Origin: Roseivirga sp.
GTDB taxonomy: Bacteria > Bacteroidota > Bacteroidia > Cytophagales > Cyclobacteriaceae
Reading direction: 5' to 3'
DNA: 50,345 nucleotides
Assembly (NCBI GenBank): GCA_029262895.1
Contig: JAJCYM010000023.1
Coordinates: 1-50,345 of the forward strand
In this document: piece by piece, positions 35,809 through 44,251 of the stretch
Layout of the letters: every line of letters starts with the position of its first letter
Position numbering within the stretch: the stretch's first letter is position 1
The notes under the pieces: model-generated
The model's input: the letters and a program-made list of their open reading frames with translations, nothing else
Told to the model about the DNA's origin: nothing
Databases searched by the model: none
Program-made: the position numbers and the translations under genes

Positions 35809-36546
35809 TTATTCAGCATCGTGTGTTTTAGCAGAAGTGGCTGCCAGACGATTAATTTCCTTCAATTCCTTTTCAGTAAGGTCTCGCCATTTGCCGACTG
35901 GTAGATCAAGTACCACATTCATAATTCGGACTCGCTTAAGTTCTCTAACCCTATAGTCAAGATACTCGCACATTCTTCTAATCTGGCGATTCAGGCCCTG
36001 GGTAAGCACAATCCTGAATTTGAACTTACTCAGCTGCTGTACTTCACATTTTCTGGTTACGGTGTCGAGAATGGGTAGGCCATTGCTCATTTTTTCAACA
36101 AAGTCTTTGGTGATTGGTCTGTTGACGGTTACCATATATTCCTTTTCATGGTTGTTTCTGGCCCGAAGAATTTTGTTGACGATATCACCATCATTGGTCA
36201 GAAAGATCAGCCCCTCACTTGGCTTATCTAATCGACCGATAGGGAAGATGCGCTTGGGGTAATTGATAAAGTCTATGATGTTGTCCTTCTCTACACCAGT
36301 ATCAGTAGTGCAAACAATTCCGACTGGTTTGTTAAATGCCAGGTAAACAAATTTCCCTTTAGGGATTGAGATTAGGGTACCATCAACTCGGACCTCATCC
36401 CCATGCCCAACTTTTGTACCCATTTCCGGTACCGCACCATTTATGGTAACACGACCTTGTTCAATCAGCTTGTCTGCTGCCCTGCGAGAGCAGTAGCCCA
36501 CTTCACTCAGGTATTTGTTAATTCTTGTCGACTGGGCTCCATCCAT
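35809..36546 (-). CDS. rluF: 23S rRNA pseudouridine synthase RluF
   Basis: The 245-aa protein has an N-terminal S4 RNA-binding domain ([20 protein letters not shown]) and the RsuA/RluB/RluF catalytic motif [19 protein letters not shown], with the catalytic aspartate in GRLD. The [18 protein letters not shown] and [17 protein letters not shown] parts match RluF most closely. It is expected to make pseudouridine 2604 in 23S rRNA. It lies 35 nt after the NAD-binding protein gene and is probably co-transcribed with it and the chromate transporter. Confidence 0.88.
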   Translation of the reverse strand: MDGAQSTRINKYLSEVGYCSRRAADKLIEQGRVTINGAVPEMGTKVGHGDEVRVDGTLISIPKGKFVYLAFNKPVGIVCTTDTGVEKDNIIDFINYPKRIFPIGRLDKPSEGLIFLTNDGDIVNKILRARNNHEKEYMVTVNRPITKDFVEKMSNGLPILDTVTRKCEVQQLSKFKFRIVLTQGLNRQIRRMCEYLDYRVRELKRVRIMNVVLDLPVGKWRDLTEKELKEINRLAATSAKTHDAE

Positions 36547-36581
36547 TTGCGGGCTAATTTAGGAGTTTCCGAGGGTTTCTA

Positions 36582-37238
36582 CTAGTGGGCTGAAAGAGTG
36601 GGTGCTTTTCCAATCAAGGACTCATTTTCAATTGCAGCAACCATGTACTTGGCCACGCTACCGCGGCTGATGAGTAATTTAGGCCTGGGCTCATTCGCAT
36701 AACTCTCGATTACATTCTGATGCCTTTTCGAATTGGTCAAGCCGGAAGGGCGTGCTATGGTCCATGGTAGATCAGAAGACATTAGCAGGGCCTCCTGGCG
36801 TTCGTGATCTTGATAGGCTGCACTTATATTGCTGTTATCAATAAACCACCTGAACCAGCCCGGAAGGTCTTTTTTGGTTTCACTTACTCCCCAGGCAGAA
36901 CAAACAATGATTCTCTTGATATCATCCCGAGAGGAAAGTGAAATAATGCTTCGTATTACATCAGAGAGCAATGTCTTGGGTGTTCTCAATTTAGCCCAGG
37001 GAAAGTCTGACGTTCTGGAAACATTCAGAGTGTTAAGGATCACCTGGCATCCTTTCAGGGCTAAGGTCAAAGTATCTACATCCAGAGGGCTGCCTTCAAA
37101 AACCTGAAGGTTTTCATGTTGGGGAATTACTTTTTGGACATCCCTAACCAAGCAATTTACCTGATACCCCTTTTCCAGAGCTTCTTTCAACACCAGTTTA
37201 CCTGTACGTCCTGTTGCTCCGAGTATCAGTATTCTCAT
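36582..37238 (-). CDS. NAD(P)-binding protein, NmrA/SDR-a5 type
   Basis: The 218-aa Rossmann-fold protein begins MRILILGATGRTGKLVLKEAL at 37238; a longer frame from 37313 adds 25 residues ahead of this classic start and overlaps the neighbour, so it is rejected. It has the GATGRTG dinucleotide loop, NCLVRDV, VSRTSDFPW and IIVCSAWGVSETKKDLPGWF. The family lacks the full SDR YxxxK set and often acts as a reductase or sensor of NADP(H). It lies 23 nt after the chromate transporter gene. Confidence 0.85.
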   Translation of the reverse strand: MRILILGATGRTGKLVLKEALEKGYQVNCLVRDVQKVIPQHENLQVFEGSPLDVDTLTLALKGCQVILNTLNVSRTSDFPWAKLRTPKTLLSDVIRSIISLSSRDDIKRIIVCSAWGVSETKKDLPGWFRWFIDNSNISAAYQDHERQEALLMSSDLPWTIARPSGLTNSKRHQNVIESYANEPRPKLLISRGSVAKYMVAAIENESLIGKAPTLSAH

Positions 37239-37261
37239 TAATGGATTTTTACATGTTTGCC

Positions 37262-38392
37262 TTATATAAGGCTGAACAAATAGCCCAATCCGGCACCTCC
37301 AATTACGATCCACATCGCATTTAGTTTCTTAGGACCGAAGGTAAATAAAAGACTCAATGCTGCTATCGCAATACCTTGCCATCCGGTTAAGGTGTCCCGG
37401 CCCATCTCAAATAAGACCGCTACCATTACCGCAACTGCGGCAATGTTTACAGAATCCAGAAAGTAGCCTAGGGGTTTCGATTTTCTCATTTTTGGAACCA
37501 AAGGATTAAGCACAAGCACAAACAGAAAAGAGGGTAGAAAAATACCCGCTGTTGCGCCAACAGCACCCCAAAAACCTTTGAGTTGATAGCCTATAAAGGT
37601 GGCGGTGGAAAGCACAGGTCCGGGTGTAAATTGTCCTACCGCAATAGAGTCCATAAGTTGCTGCCTGGTTAACCAGCCCTTGGTAACCAGCTCGGCATCC
37701 AGATAAGCGAAGAGGACATAGCCACCACCATAAAGTACGGCTCCGACCTTTAAGAAGGTCCAAAAGACTTTCATGGCGGTGATAAGGGTGACAGATGCAG
37801 TTGAGGTCTGTAGGAAAACGAAAGGAACGATTGCCTTCAAGCTTCCACCTTGCCTTGATTTAGCTGAAAAATAGATAGCGCCCAAAACGCCAGCCGTTAG
37901 TAGGGCCACAATCTCATTAATGCCAAGGATCGCTGCAGCCAAAACCAGCATTCCCAGAGTACCAAGCTCCCAACCCTTCAAGGCCTTCTTGCCTAGTTTT
38001 AAAATTGCACCGAGAATAATAACCAACACTGCAGGTTTGATGCCATATACAAAGGCTTCTACTTCAGGTAGTTGACCATAGCTGGCATAAAACCAGGCAA
38101 AAATACCGGTAATAACCACGGCTGGAAAAACAAAGCAGGCCCCTGCTACAAACAGGCCTGGCCAACCAGCACGTTCATGACCACAATGCATCGTCATTTC
38201 GGTGGAGTTTGGCCCTGGTATAAGATTGGTAGCTCCGATTAGATCGAGAAAGTGCTGCCGATCCATCCATTTCCTTTTGTTAACAATTTCTTCCTCCATC
38301 ATTGCGATGTGAGCTGCCGGTCCACCAAAGGCAACACAGCCCAGCTTGAAGAATACACTTGCGACTTCCTTAAGATTTCCTTTTCTAGACAT
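37262..38392 (-). CDS. chrA: ChrA-family chromate transporter
   Basis: The 376-aa polytopic membrane protein consists of two homologous CHR domains: the first has VFFKLGCVAFGGPAAHIAMM and LIGATNLIPGPNSTEM, the second has FLKVGAVLYGGGYVLFAYL and SIAVGQFTPGPVLSTATF. The GGP/PGP pairs are the ChrA signature. It may export chromate, although members also occur where chromate is not a stress. It is the first gene of a minus-strand run with the NAD-binding protein and rluF. Confidence 0.92.
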   Translation of the reverse strand: MSRKGNLKEVASVFFKLGCVAFGGPAAHIAMMEEEIVNKRKWMDRQHFLDLIGATNLIPGPNSTEMTMHCGHERAGWPGLFVAGACFVFPAVVITGIFAWFYASYGQLPEVEAFVYGIKPAVLVIILGAILKLGKKALKGWELGTLGMLVLAAAILGINEIVALLTAGVLGAIYFSAKSRQGGSLKAIVPFVFLQTSTASVTLITAMKVFWTFLKVGAVLYGGGYVLFAYLDAELVTKGWLTRQQLMDSIAVGQFTPGPVLSTATFIGYQLKGFWGAVGATAGIFLPSFLFVLVLNPLVPKMRKSKPLGYFLDSVNIAAVAVMVAVLFEMGRDTLTGWQGIAIAALSLLFTFGPKKLNAMWIVIGGAGLGYLFSLI

Positions 38393-38597
38393 TTCTTTGT
38401 TCTTATTGAATTGAGATTAGTTGCTTGACAATTTTGAGCAATTCTCTCTTGGAATTATTGTTGCGGCATTTGTCCGCTGAAATCTGGCGTGAAGATAATT
38501 CTTTATTCATTTTTTGTCACTTACCTCTGATTAAGAGAATGTGAAATTTAAACCATCTGATTAAAAACCGTCTAAACCATACTAATCACTGATTTAA

Positions 38598-39986
38598 ATG
38601 AAAAAGAGCACGCTTTGGTCTTTACGTCTAGGTTTTTCCGGAAGGCAGGCTTCCAAAATTGAGGCACTCGGGATAGAAAATTTTCTGAGTAATTCGTTTG
38701 ATTCTAAAACCAAAAAAACGATTCCTGATTTCCTGAAGAGTGAACCGAAAACTCTTCTTGAGCTTCGGGCATTTCGGTCTAAAATCCGAAATGGATCTGA
38801 AGAAGAGAAGAAGCAGGCACAAAGAGATCAACGAAGAACGGCCGTAGAACTTCGCGCCTGGTGGATAGACAAAATGCGAACGGAGGATTTTCCTTTGAGG
38901 CAAAAAATGACTGCCTTTTGGCACAATCATTTCGTTTCAACCGTCCAAAAAGTAAAGGTCAATCATTGGGTATATCAGCACCATATGATTTTGAAAGAAA
39001 ATGCCTTTGGCAATTTCAGAGAACTATGCAAGAAGGTGGTCAAGAGCAACGCCATGGTGCGATACCTGGACAATGTTGACAACCGAAGAGGCAAGATCAA
39101 TGAAAACTTAAGCAGAGAGTTGCTTGAGCTATTCACATTGGGTATCGGAAATTATACTGAGGCAGATATAAAGAATGGGGCTAAGGGCCTGGCCGGCCTG
39201 GGTATTGGGCCGGAAGGTGCCATGTATCGCAGAGCTCAAATGGATAATGATAAGATTACTTATCTGGGTAAAACAGGAAATTTCAAGGCGGATGAATTGG
39301 TAGATATCATATTTGAGCAGAGAAACATTCCATACCTACTGACAGAGAAGGTTCTAAAATGGTTTGTTTATGATAAGCCCACATCCGAACTGATTCAATA
39401 TTATGGAGACTACTTTAGAGAAGTGGACTTCGAAATGCAGCCTTTGCTTACTAAGATTTTCACTGAAGAATATCAAAAAGACAATGCGGGCAGCAAGATT
39501 AAGGATCCGCTGACCTATGTGTTGCAAATGGCTGATGAGTTGCAAATGTACAAGGCGGATAATATGGCAGTAGCCTTCTTTCTTCAGCAGCAAGGCATGG
39601 ATTTGTTTAATCAACCCAATGTCAAGGGCTGGGATGGAGGCCGTTCCTGGCTTACTCCACAGATTTTGCTACAGCGTAACAATGCCTCTGACCTGATGTG
39701 CAGAGGAAGTTTTATTAATCGCAGAGGTCGCGGAAATATGAATGGTCAGGCTCAAATGAGGCAGCAGCAGGTGGATATTAAGCTGACTTGGGATCGGAAC
39801 CTGAAAAGTAAGGAGATCATCACCAGTTTGACGGATAGACTGCTTTTTCAAGTGAGCGAGCCTTTGCAGAAAGACCTGGAAGATGTATTAAAGTACGACT
39901 TTGATCCGAAAAGCGAGAATGCTGATCAGGTAGTACTGAGGTTGTTCAATTTCATTACTAAGACTCCGGAATATCAATTGATTTAG
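38598..39986 (+). CDS. DUF1800 family protein
   Basis: The 462-aa protein has DUF1800 motifs: RAWWIDKMRTEDFPLRQKM, FWHNHFVST, NAMVRYLDNVDNRRGKINEN and LSRELLELFTLGIGNYT. It has no clear signal peptide. The family is unstudied and is usually coded directly upstream of a DUF1501 protein, as here (5-nt gap). The function is unknown; the pair is common in Bacteroidota and planctomycetes. The right end is normal. Confidence 0.88.
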   Translation: MKKSTLWSLRLGFSGRQASKIEALGIENFLSNSFDSKTKKTIPDFLKSEPKTLLELRAFRSKIRNGSEEEKKQAQRDQRRTAVELRAWWIDKMRTEDFPLRQKMTAFWHNHFVSTVQKVKVNHWVYQHHMILKENAFGNFRELCKKVVKSNAMVRYLDNVDNRRGKINENLSRELLELFTLGIGNYTEADIKNGAKGLAGLGIGPEGAMYRRAQMDNDKITYLGKTGNFKADELVDIIFEQRNIPYLLTEKVLKWFVYDKPTSELIQYYGDYFREVDFEMQPLLTKIFTEEYQKDNAGSKIKDPLTYVLQMADELQMYKADNMAVAFFLQQQGMDLFNQPNVKGWDGGRSWLTPQILLQRNNASDLMCRGSFINRRGRGNMNGQAQMRQQQVDIKLTWDRNLKSKEIITSLTDRLLFQVSEPLQKDLEDVLKYDFDPKSENADQVVLRLFNFITKTPEYQLI

Positions 39987-39991
39987 AAAGC

Positions 39992-41161
39992 ATGATGGAC
40001 AGAAGAAACTTTTTATCACTTACAGGAACCTATACCGGTGGCGCCCTGATGTTACCCAGTTTTCTACATAATCTGGGTTTACAAAGAGGTCTGGCCTCTG
40101 GAGACCAATGTGTAGTGTTTGTACAATTAAATGGAGGTAATGATGGCCTGAATTCCTTTATACCAATTGATGATCCCTTGTATCATGCACATCGGCCGTC
40201 AATAGGGTTTAGCAAGGAGGCAGTAGTTGGTAAAAGCGGAGGAATGGCTTTCCATCCGGCCTTGAAAGGGCTGGCACAGATTCAGCAGAATGGAGACCTG
40301 TCGGTTGTTCAAAACGTGGGATATCCTTCACCTAATCGCTCACACTTTCGTAGCCAGGAAATATGGCAAACTGCGTCAGGTTCGACAGAGTATATCAACG
40401 AAGGCTGGCTGGGTCGATATTTGGATTTACAATGCAAAGAGCATCAACCCACCGCTGGAATCAACCTGGACTCAATCGATAATTTGGCATTGATTGGGGC
40501 AGAGCCGAACTCCTTGACTGTGAAAGACCCAAACCGGTTTAAGGTCAGGAGCAAGGCAGACGATGATGTGGAATTGTCCGGTAATCCACAGCTCGACTTT
40601 GTGAGAAAAATTGCCAATGCCTTACCTGAAGGATCAAAAGAAATTCAGGAGGCACTGTCAAAGTCAAAGAAAGAGATTGCTTACCCTGGTTCTGGTTTGG
40701 GTAGAAACCTGGAGTGGATAGCACGTTTAATCAAGGGCAACCTAAATTCTAAGGTTTATTATACCTCACTAGGCGGCTTTGATACACACGATAATCAATT
40801 GGCAATACATAAAAGGCAGCTTACTGCGCTGAATGATAGCGTTTTTGCTTTTTATCAGGATTTACAACAAGCCCAACTGCTTCAAAATGTGACAGTAGTT
40901 GTTTTCTCAGAATTCGGAAGGAGAGTAAAAGACAATGGTAAGGGCACGGATCATGGTACAGCGGCCCCAATGTTTATCTTAGGAGGGAACAATAAAGGTC
41001 AGGTCATCGGTGATAATCCTGATTTGTCGGATTTAGACAATGGAGACCTGAAATATAAGACGGACTTCAGAAGCGTATATGCCTCGCTATTGAAAGAAAA
41101 ACTGGGTTTTGACTACGCAAAAATTGGCATTCAAGTGCCCATGCTTAAAGGGCTCTTTTAA
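39992..41161 (+). CDS. DUF1501 family exported protein (sulfatase-like fold)
   Basis: The 389-aa protein begins MMDRRNFLSLTGTYTGGALM, which has a twin-arginine-like start. The DUF1501 signature is present: VVFVQLNGGNDGLNSFIPID, FHPALKGLAQI, VGYPSPNRSHFRSQEIWQT, GGFDTHDNQ and VVVFSEFGRRVKDN. It belongs to the alkaline phosphatase/sulfatase fold superfamily by known grouping. It forms an operon with the DUF1800 gene; a shared but unknown process is inferred. Confidence 0.88.
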   Translation: MMDRRNFLSLTGTYTGGALMLPSFLHNLGLQRGLASGDQCVVFVQLNGGNDGLNSFIPIDDPLYHAHRPSIGFSKEAVVGKSGGMAFHPALKGLAQIQQNGDLSVVQNVGYPSPNRSHFRSQEIWQTASGSTEYINEGWLGRYLDLQCKEHQPTAGINLDSIDNLALIGAEPNSLTVKDPNRFKVRSKADDDVELSGNPQLDFVRKIANALPEGSKEIQEALSKSKKEIAYPGSGLGRNLEWIARLIKGNLNSKVYYTSLGGFDTHDNQLAIHKRQLTALNDSVFAFYQDLQQAQLLQNVTVVVFSEFGRRVKDNGKGTDHGTAAPMFILGGNNKGQVIGDNPDLSDLDNGDLKYKTDFRSVYASLLKEKLGFDYAKIGIQVPMLKGLF

Positions 41162-41167
41162 AACATT

Positions 41168-41545
41168 TTAGTTGTTAATAGTTTTTGCCTTTAGCATTTC
41201 ACCCCTTAAGTCTGGAGGTATTTCCATCTGACCCTTGAGAATGTCTTTGGCTCTTCCTGAGTTGCCTTGAGGAAATATGTTCATCAATGAGAATTTGCCA
41301 CTGAAGACTGTGAATAGAAATTGGATGAATATTTCAAAGGGTCTGAAGGTTCGAACGGCCAGGGTGAGCATCTTAAAATGGACAATTGTATGCTCGTAAG
41401 GGAAGGGCTGAGATAGAATATGAATTCTTTCCAAACGTTTGAAGGCCTGATCAAACTGCTTGACTTCCAAATCCGCATTATAATTCTTGAATTCAAGCTG
41501 GATCAGTCTTTTCAGGTTTTCATGCCTAAGTTTTTTCATTGTCAA
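41168..41545 (-). CDS. DUF3703 family protein
   Basis: The 125-aa protein has the DUF3703 layout: FDQAFKRLERIHILSQPFPYEHTIVHFKM, a membrane-like stretch (FEIFIQFLFTVFSGKFSL) and the NIFPQGNSGRAKDI segment. The second Met (MKKLRHENL) is an alternative start. The gene is 7 nt downstream of the sulfotransferase gene and converges on the DUF1501 gene with only 6 nt between the stops. The function is unknown. Confidence 0.72.
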   Translation of the reverse strand: MTMKKLRHENLKRLIQLEFKNYNADLEVKQFDQAFKRLERIHILSQPFPYEHTIVHFKMLTLAVRTFRPFEIFIQFLFTVFSGKFSLMNIFPQGNSGRAKDILKGQMEIPPDLRGEMLKAKTINN

Positions 41546-41552
41546 TGATTTA

Positions 41553-42230
41553 TTATTTCAACGTATCTCTAACAATACCCTTCGCCCATGTCGCAAAATC
41601 GTCTTTTTTATTTGAACGTGGGTAGGGGGTGTCAGGCACATCTTTCCCCAGAAATTGACAAAGGGGTTCCCAGCCATCCTTGGCCTCAAAAATCAGCAGC
41701 TTATCCGCTGGAATATTTCTTTTTACTTCTTCAATATGAGCGTTATAGTTACCGATGGCATAGTCCTTGTCTTTGAATTTCCCTTCAAAGTGTTTTTGCC
41801 AAATCGACTTTTCATTCAACGTAATCACCTTGAATAAATTTCTTGCGGTAGAAGAGAATGGCATGGACAAAAGCATCCTAAGCTTGATGGCGGGCCCTGG
41901 GTCAAAGGCAAAAATGGTCGATGCCACACTTTTATACCAACTCTCAGCATCACGAACGCTTAAGATTACCTTGGCGTCCGGATAATGTTCAGTAAGCTGT
42001 TTGTAATACATGCTTCCTGGAAAATCAACAATAGCCTGGTAGCCTTCAAAAAGGTCATCCCAATCCACGTCAGTTTCCTTATAGGCATTTTGCCAATGTT
42101 TTACACCTGCCGGATTTCTCAGAAGGACTTCCATGTGGTAGCACTTGTTAAGGCCTAATTGCTCAAGGGCTAATTGAAGAGATTTTGTGCCGGTTCTGCC
42201 ATAGCCAGCACCTATTACTTGAATACTCAT
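41553..42230 (-). CDS. Sulfotransferase family protein (Sulfotransfer_4 type)
   Basis: The 225-aa protein has a phosphosulfate-loop-like start (VIGAGYGRTGTKSLQLALEQL), CYHMEV, AIVDFPGSMYYKQLTEHYPDAKVILSVRD and YPRSNKKDDF. This is the pattern of PAPS-dependent sulfotransferases of the Sulfotransfer_4 group. The acceptor is unknown. It is followed 7 nt later by DUF3703 and preceded by the membrane winged-helix regulator, with which it may form a unit. Confidence 0.85.
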   Translation of the reverse strand: MSIQVIGAGYGRTGTKSLQLALEQLGLNKCYHMEVLLRNPAGVKHWQNAYKETDVDWDDLFEGYQAIVDFPGSMYYKQLTEHYPDAKVILSVRDAESWYKSVASTIFAFDPGPAIKLRMLLSMPFSSTARNLFKVITLNEKSIWQKHFEGKFKDKDYAIGNYNAHIEEVKRNIPADKLLIFEAKDGWEPLCQFLGKDVPDTPYPRSNKKDDFATWAKGIVRDTLK

Positions 42231-42326
42231 GTCTAGGGGTTAAAACTTTTTTATTAGAAAGACGAATATATAAGTTTTAAACTTTCTGAGAATTTGAGCA
42301 GGGTTATGAGTGATGCCTGAGGTTTT

Positions 42327-42767
42327 TTAAAAAGCAATAAGCCATATTAATGCGGCCAGGATTAAAAGAAATAAAGGCAAAACATAAGGAGCCGGTTTTT
42401 TGAATTTGAACTTTAGTACCAAAGGTCTGGGTCCGACCTTGAGATTCAATTGATAACCTCGCTTACGGATGGTCTCTATTTGAATTGCTTTATCAAAATG
42501 TTGCGAAAGCGTCTTTCTTAGGTCTGCAATTGCCCTGGTCAAAGATTCTTCATTGACAATGGTATCCTGCCATACATTGTTTACCAGATAGTCTCGTGAT
42601 ACAATTTTGTTCGCATTTATGCTTAGCACATACATGAGCCTGGAGAGTCTGGGTTCAAGAATAAGCGTTTTGCCCTCCGGTGCACCTACTATTCCATGGT
42701 CTGCCGAAATCTTCCATTGACCGATTTCAACCTGCGCCTGTGAATCTTCTTGTTCAATAATTTTCAT
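42327..42767 (-). CDS. Membrane-tethered winged-helix regulator, CadC/ToxR-like, no sensor domain
   Basis: The 146-aa protein has an OmpR/CadC-type winged helix (Trans_reg_C): LILEPRLSRLMYVLSINANKI, SRDYLVNNVWQDTIVNEESL, RAIADLRKTLSQHF and IQIETIRKRGYQLNL. One membrane segment ends the chain at about 127-146 (YVLPLFLLILAALIWLIAF), and there is no periplasmic part. It therefore looks like a ToxR-like regulator without a sensor. It lies 97 nt before the sulfotransferase and 115 nt from the divergent aspartic protease; either may be the target. Confidence 0.82.
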   Translation of the reverse strand: MKIIEQEDSQAQVEIGQWKISADHGIVGAPEGKTLILEPRLSRLMYVLSINANKIVSRDYLVNNVWQDTIVNEESLTRAIADLRKTLSQHFDKAIQIETIRKRGYQLNLKVGPRPLVLKFKFKKPAPYVLPLFLLILAALIWLIAF

Positions 42768-42881
42768 ATCGAAAGGGCAATTGTTTCATGTTTCTTTCAG
42801 GTTAAAAAGTCCAATTCTTCGGACAATGCTTAAGTAAACGACTTAAAAGCAATTGAACAATTTCATTAGCACTATTTAACA

Positions 42882-44045
42882 ATGAGGAAAATCAGATTAT
42901 GTATGAGACTGACCTGTCTCTCTATTTTAGCAACTGCGTCCGCTTCTAAGCTAGGCGCTCAGAATTTCACTATTCCCCTGGATATTAGTTCAAACAGACC
43001 GATCCTTGAATTGACGATTGATGGGAAAGGTCCTTATAGGTTTATTTTTGATACAGGCTCCTCAGGTAATGTTATTGATACCAAACTGGCCGAAGAACTT
43101 GGACTTAAGGTCGTGGGGGAAGACCCTCTGAGAACTCCCGGATCGGACAATAGATTAGTGTCTAAGCGGGTTGAGGCCTCAGAGGTTAGCTTTCCTGGTA
43201 CTGATATAGTTCAAAGCGGGACGTTAAACACCATTGATTTGAGATCTATGTTGCCGGTAGACGGCATACTCAGCGGTGCCTTTTTCTCTGAATACCTGAT
43301 GACGCTGGATTATCCTGGCTCAAAACTAACATTAAGCCAGGGTGGACTAAACAGAAATGATAAAGGTGTTACTTCGTTTCTTCAAAAACCGAGGGTTATC
43401 AACATGGATTTGAATGTTGCTGGTCATACAGTAGAAGCTCACCTGGATACAGGAAACCCTAGTGGATTTCACTTACCCTTTAACTTGAAGGACAAACTGA
43501 AATTTAGAGAAGATCCGGTGGAAGATGGATTTGTAAGAACACCGGTGGCACAATTCAAAAAGTGGAAAGCGGATTTGATAGGCGAAATCACAGTAGGAGG
43601 GGTAACCTTTAAAAACCCAAGTGTTCATCTTATTGAGAACTTTGAGTTTGTGAATATAGGCTATCAGGTGTATAAGGACCTTCAAATAACTGTAGACAGA
43701 AAAAACAGCCTGGTCCTATTTCAAAAATCTTCATCGCAGTCACCTGCGGTTGCGGAAAGAGAGGTGCAGGCAAATGAGGAAGTCAATGAGTTTACGGGTT
43801 CATATGACAATAAGGTGAGACAGGTATTTATTGAGGATGGTCAAATGTACATTCAACGGACTGGAGGTCAGAAATTGAGTCTGGTCAAAATTGAGGGTGA
43901 GCTTTTTAAAATGGAGTTTACACAGCCTGTTCGGAACGAGCTGCCAAACGTAAGGTTTGAAAGAAACGAGCAGGGCATGGTCAAAGGTCTGACTTATGTG
44001 TTCAAAGATGGTAGAGAGGATTACATCAAGAAGGATTTGCAGTGA
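42882..44045 (+). CDS. Exported retropepsin-like aspartic protease
   Basis: The 387-aa protein has a signal peptide (SILATASASKLGAQ). Two aspartic-protease motifs are present: RFIFDTGSSGNV (DTG at about 57-59) and AHLDTGNPSGF (about 189-191), so one chain can supply both halves of the active site. The remainder is beta-rich, with a C-terminal domain of about 100 residues (QVFIEDGQMYIQR, LSLVKIEGELFKMEF). The expected role is periplasmic proteolysis. It is divergent from the winged-helix regulator. Confidence 0.88.
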   Translation: MRKIRLCMRLTCLSILATASASKLGAQNFTIPLDISSNRPILELTIDGKGPYRFIFDTGSSGNVIDTKLAEELGLKVVGEDPLRTPGSDNRLVSKRVEASEVSFPGTDIVQSGTLNTIDLRSMLPVDGILSGAFFSEYLMTLDYPGSKLTLSQGGLNRNDKGVTSFLQKPRVINMDLNVAGHTVEAHLDTGNPSGFHLPFNLKDKLKFREDPVEDGFVRTPVAQFKKWKADLIGEITVGGVTFKNPSVHLIENFEFVNIGYQVYKDLQITVDRKNSLVLFQKSSSQSPAVAEREVQANEEVNEFTGSYDNKVRQVFIEDGQMYIQRTGGQKLSLVKIEGELFKMEFTQPVRNELPNVRFERNEQGMVKGLTYVFKDGREDYIKKDLQ

Positions 44046-44251
44046 CACTGGTTTTGATGGGAATCCATTAAGTGTAAGGGGTATTTACTACTCTGGAGGT
44101 AATTGAACCAATCCGTTAGGCAAACCCCTTAGCATTTATTCCCCTCCACTTGCTTAAATTCCAAATCTGCGAGTATTTAATGAGCAATGTGTAATGTTCC
44201 TGTGTTGAGGTCGTCATCCCTGAGTAAGAAGCCTTATAAAACCACAATATT

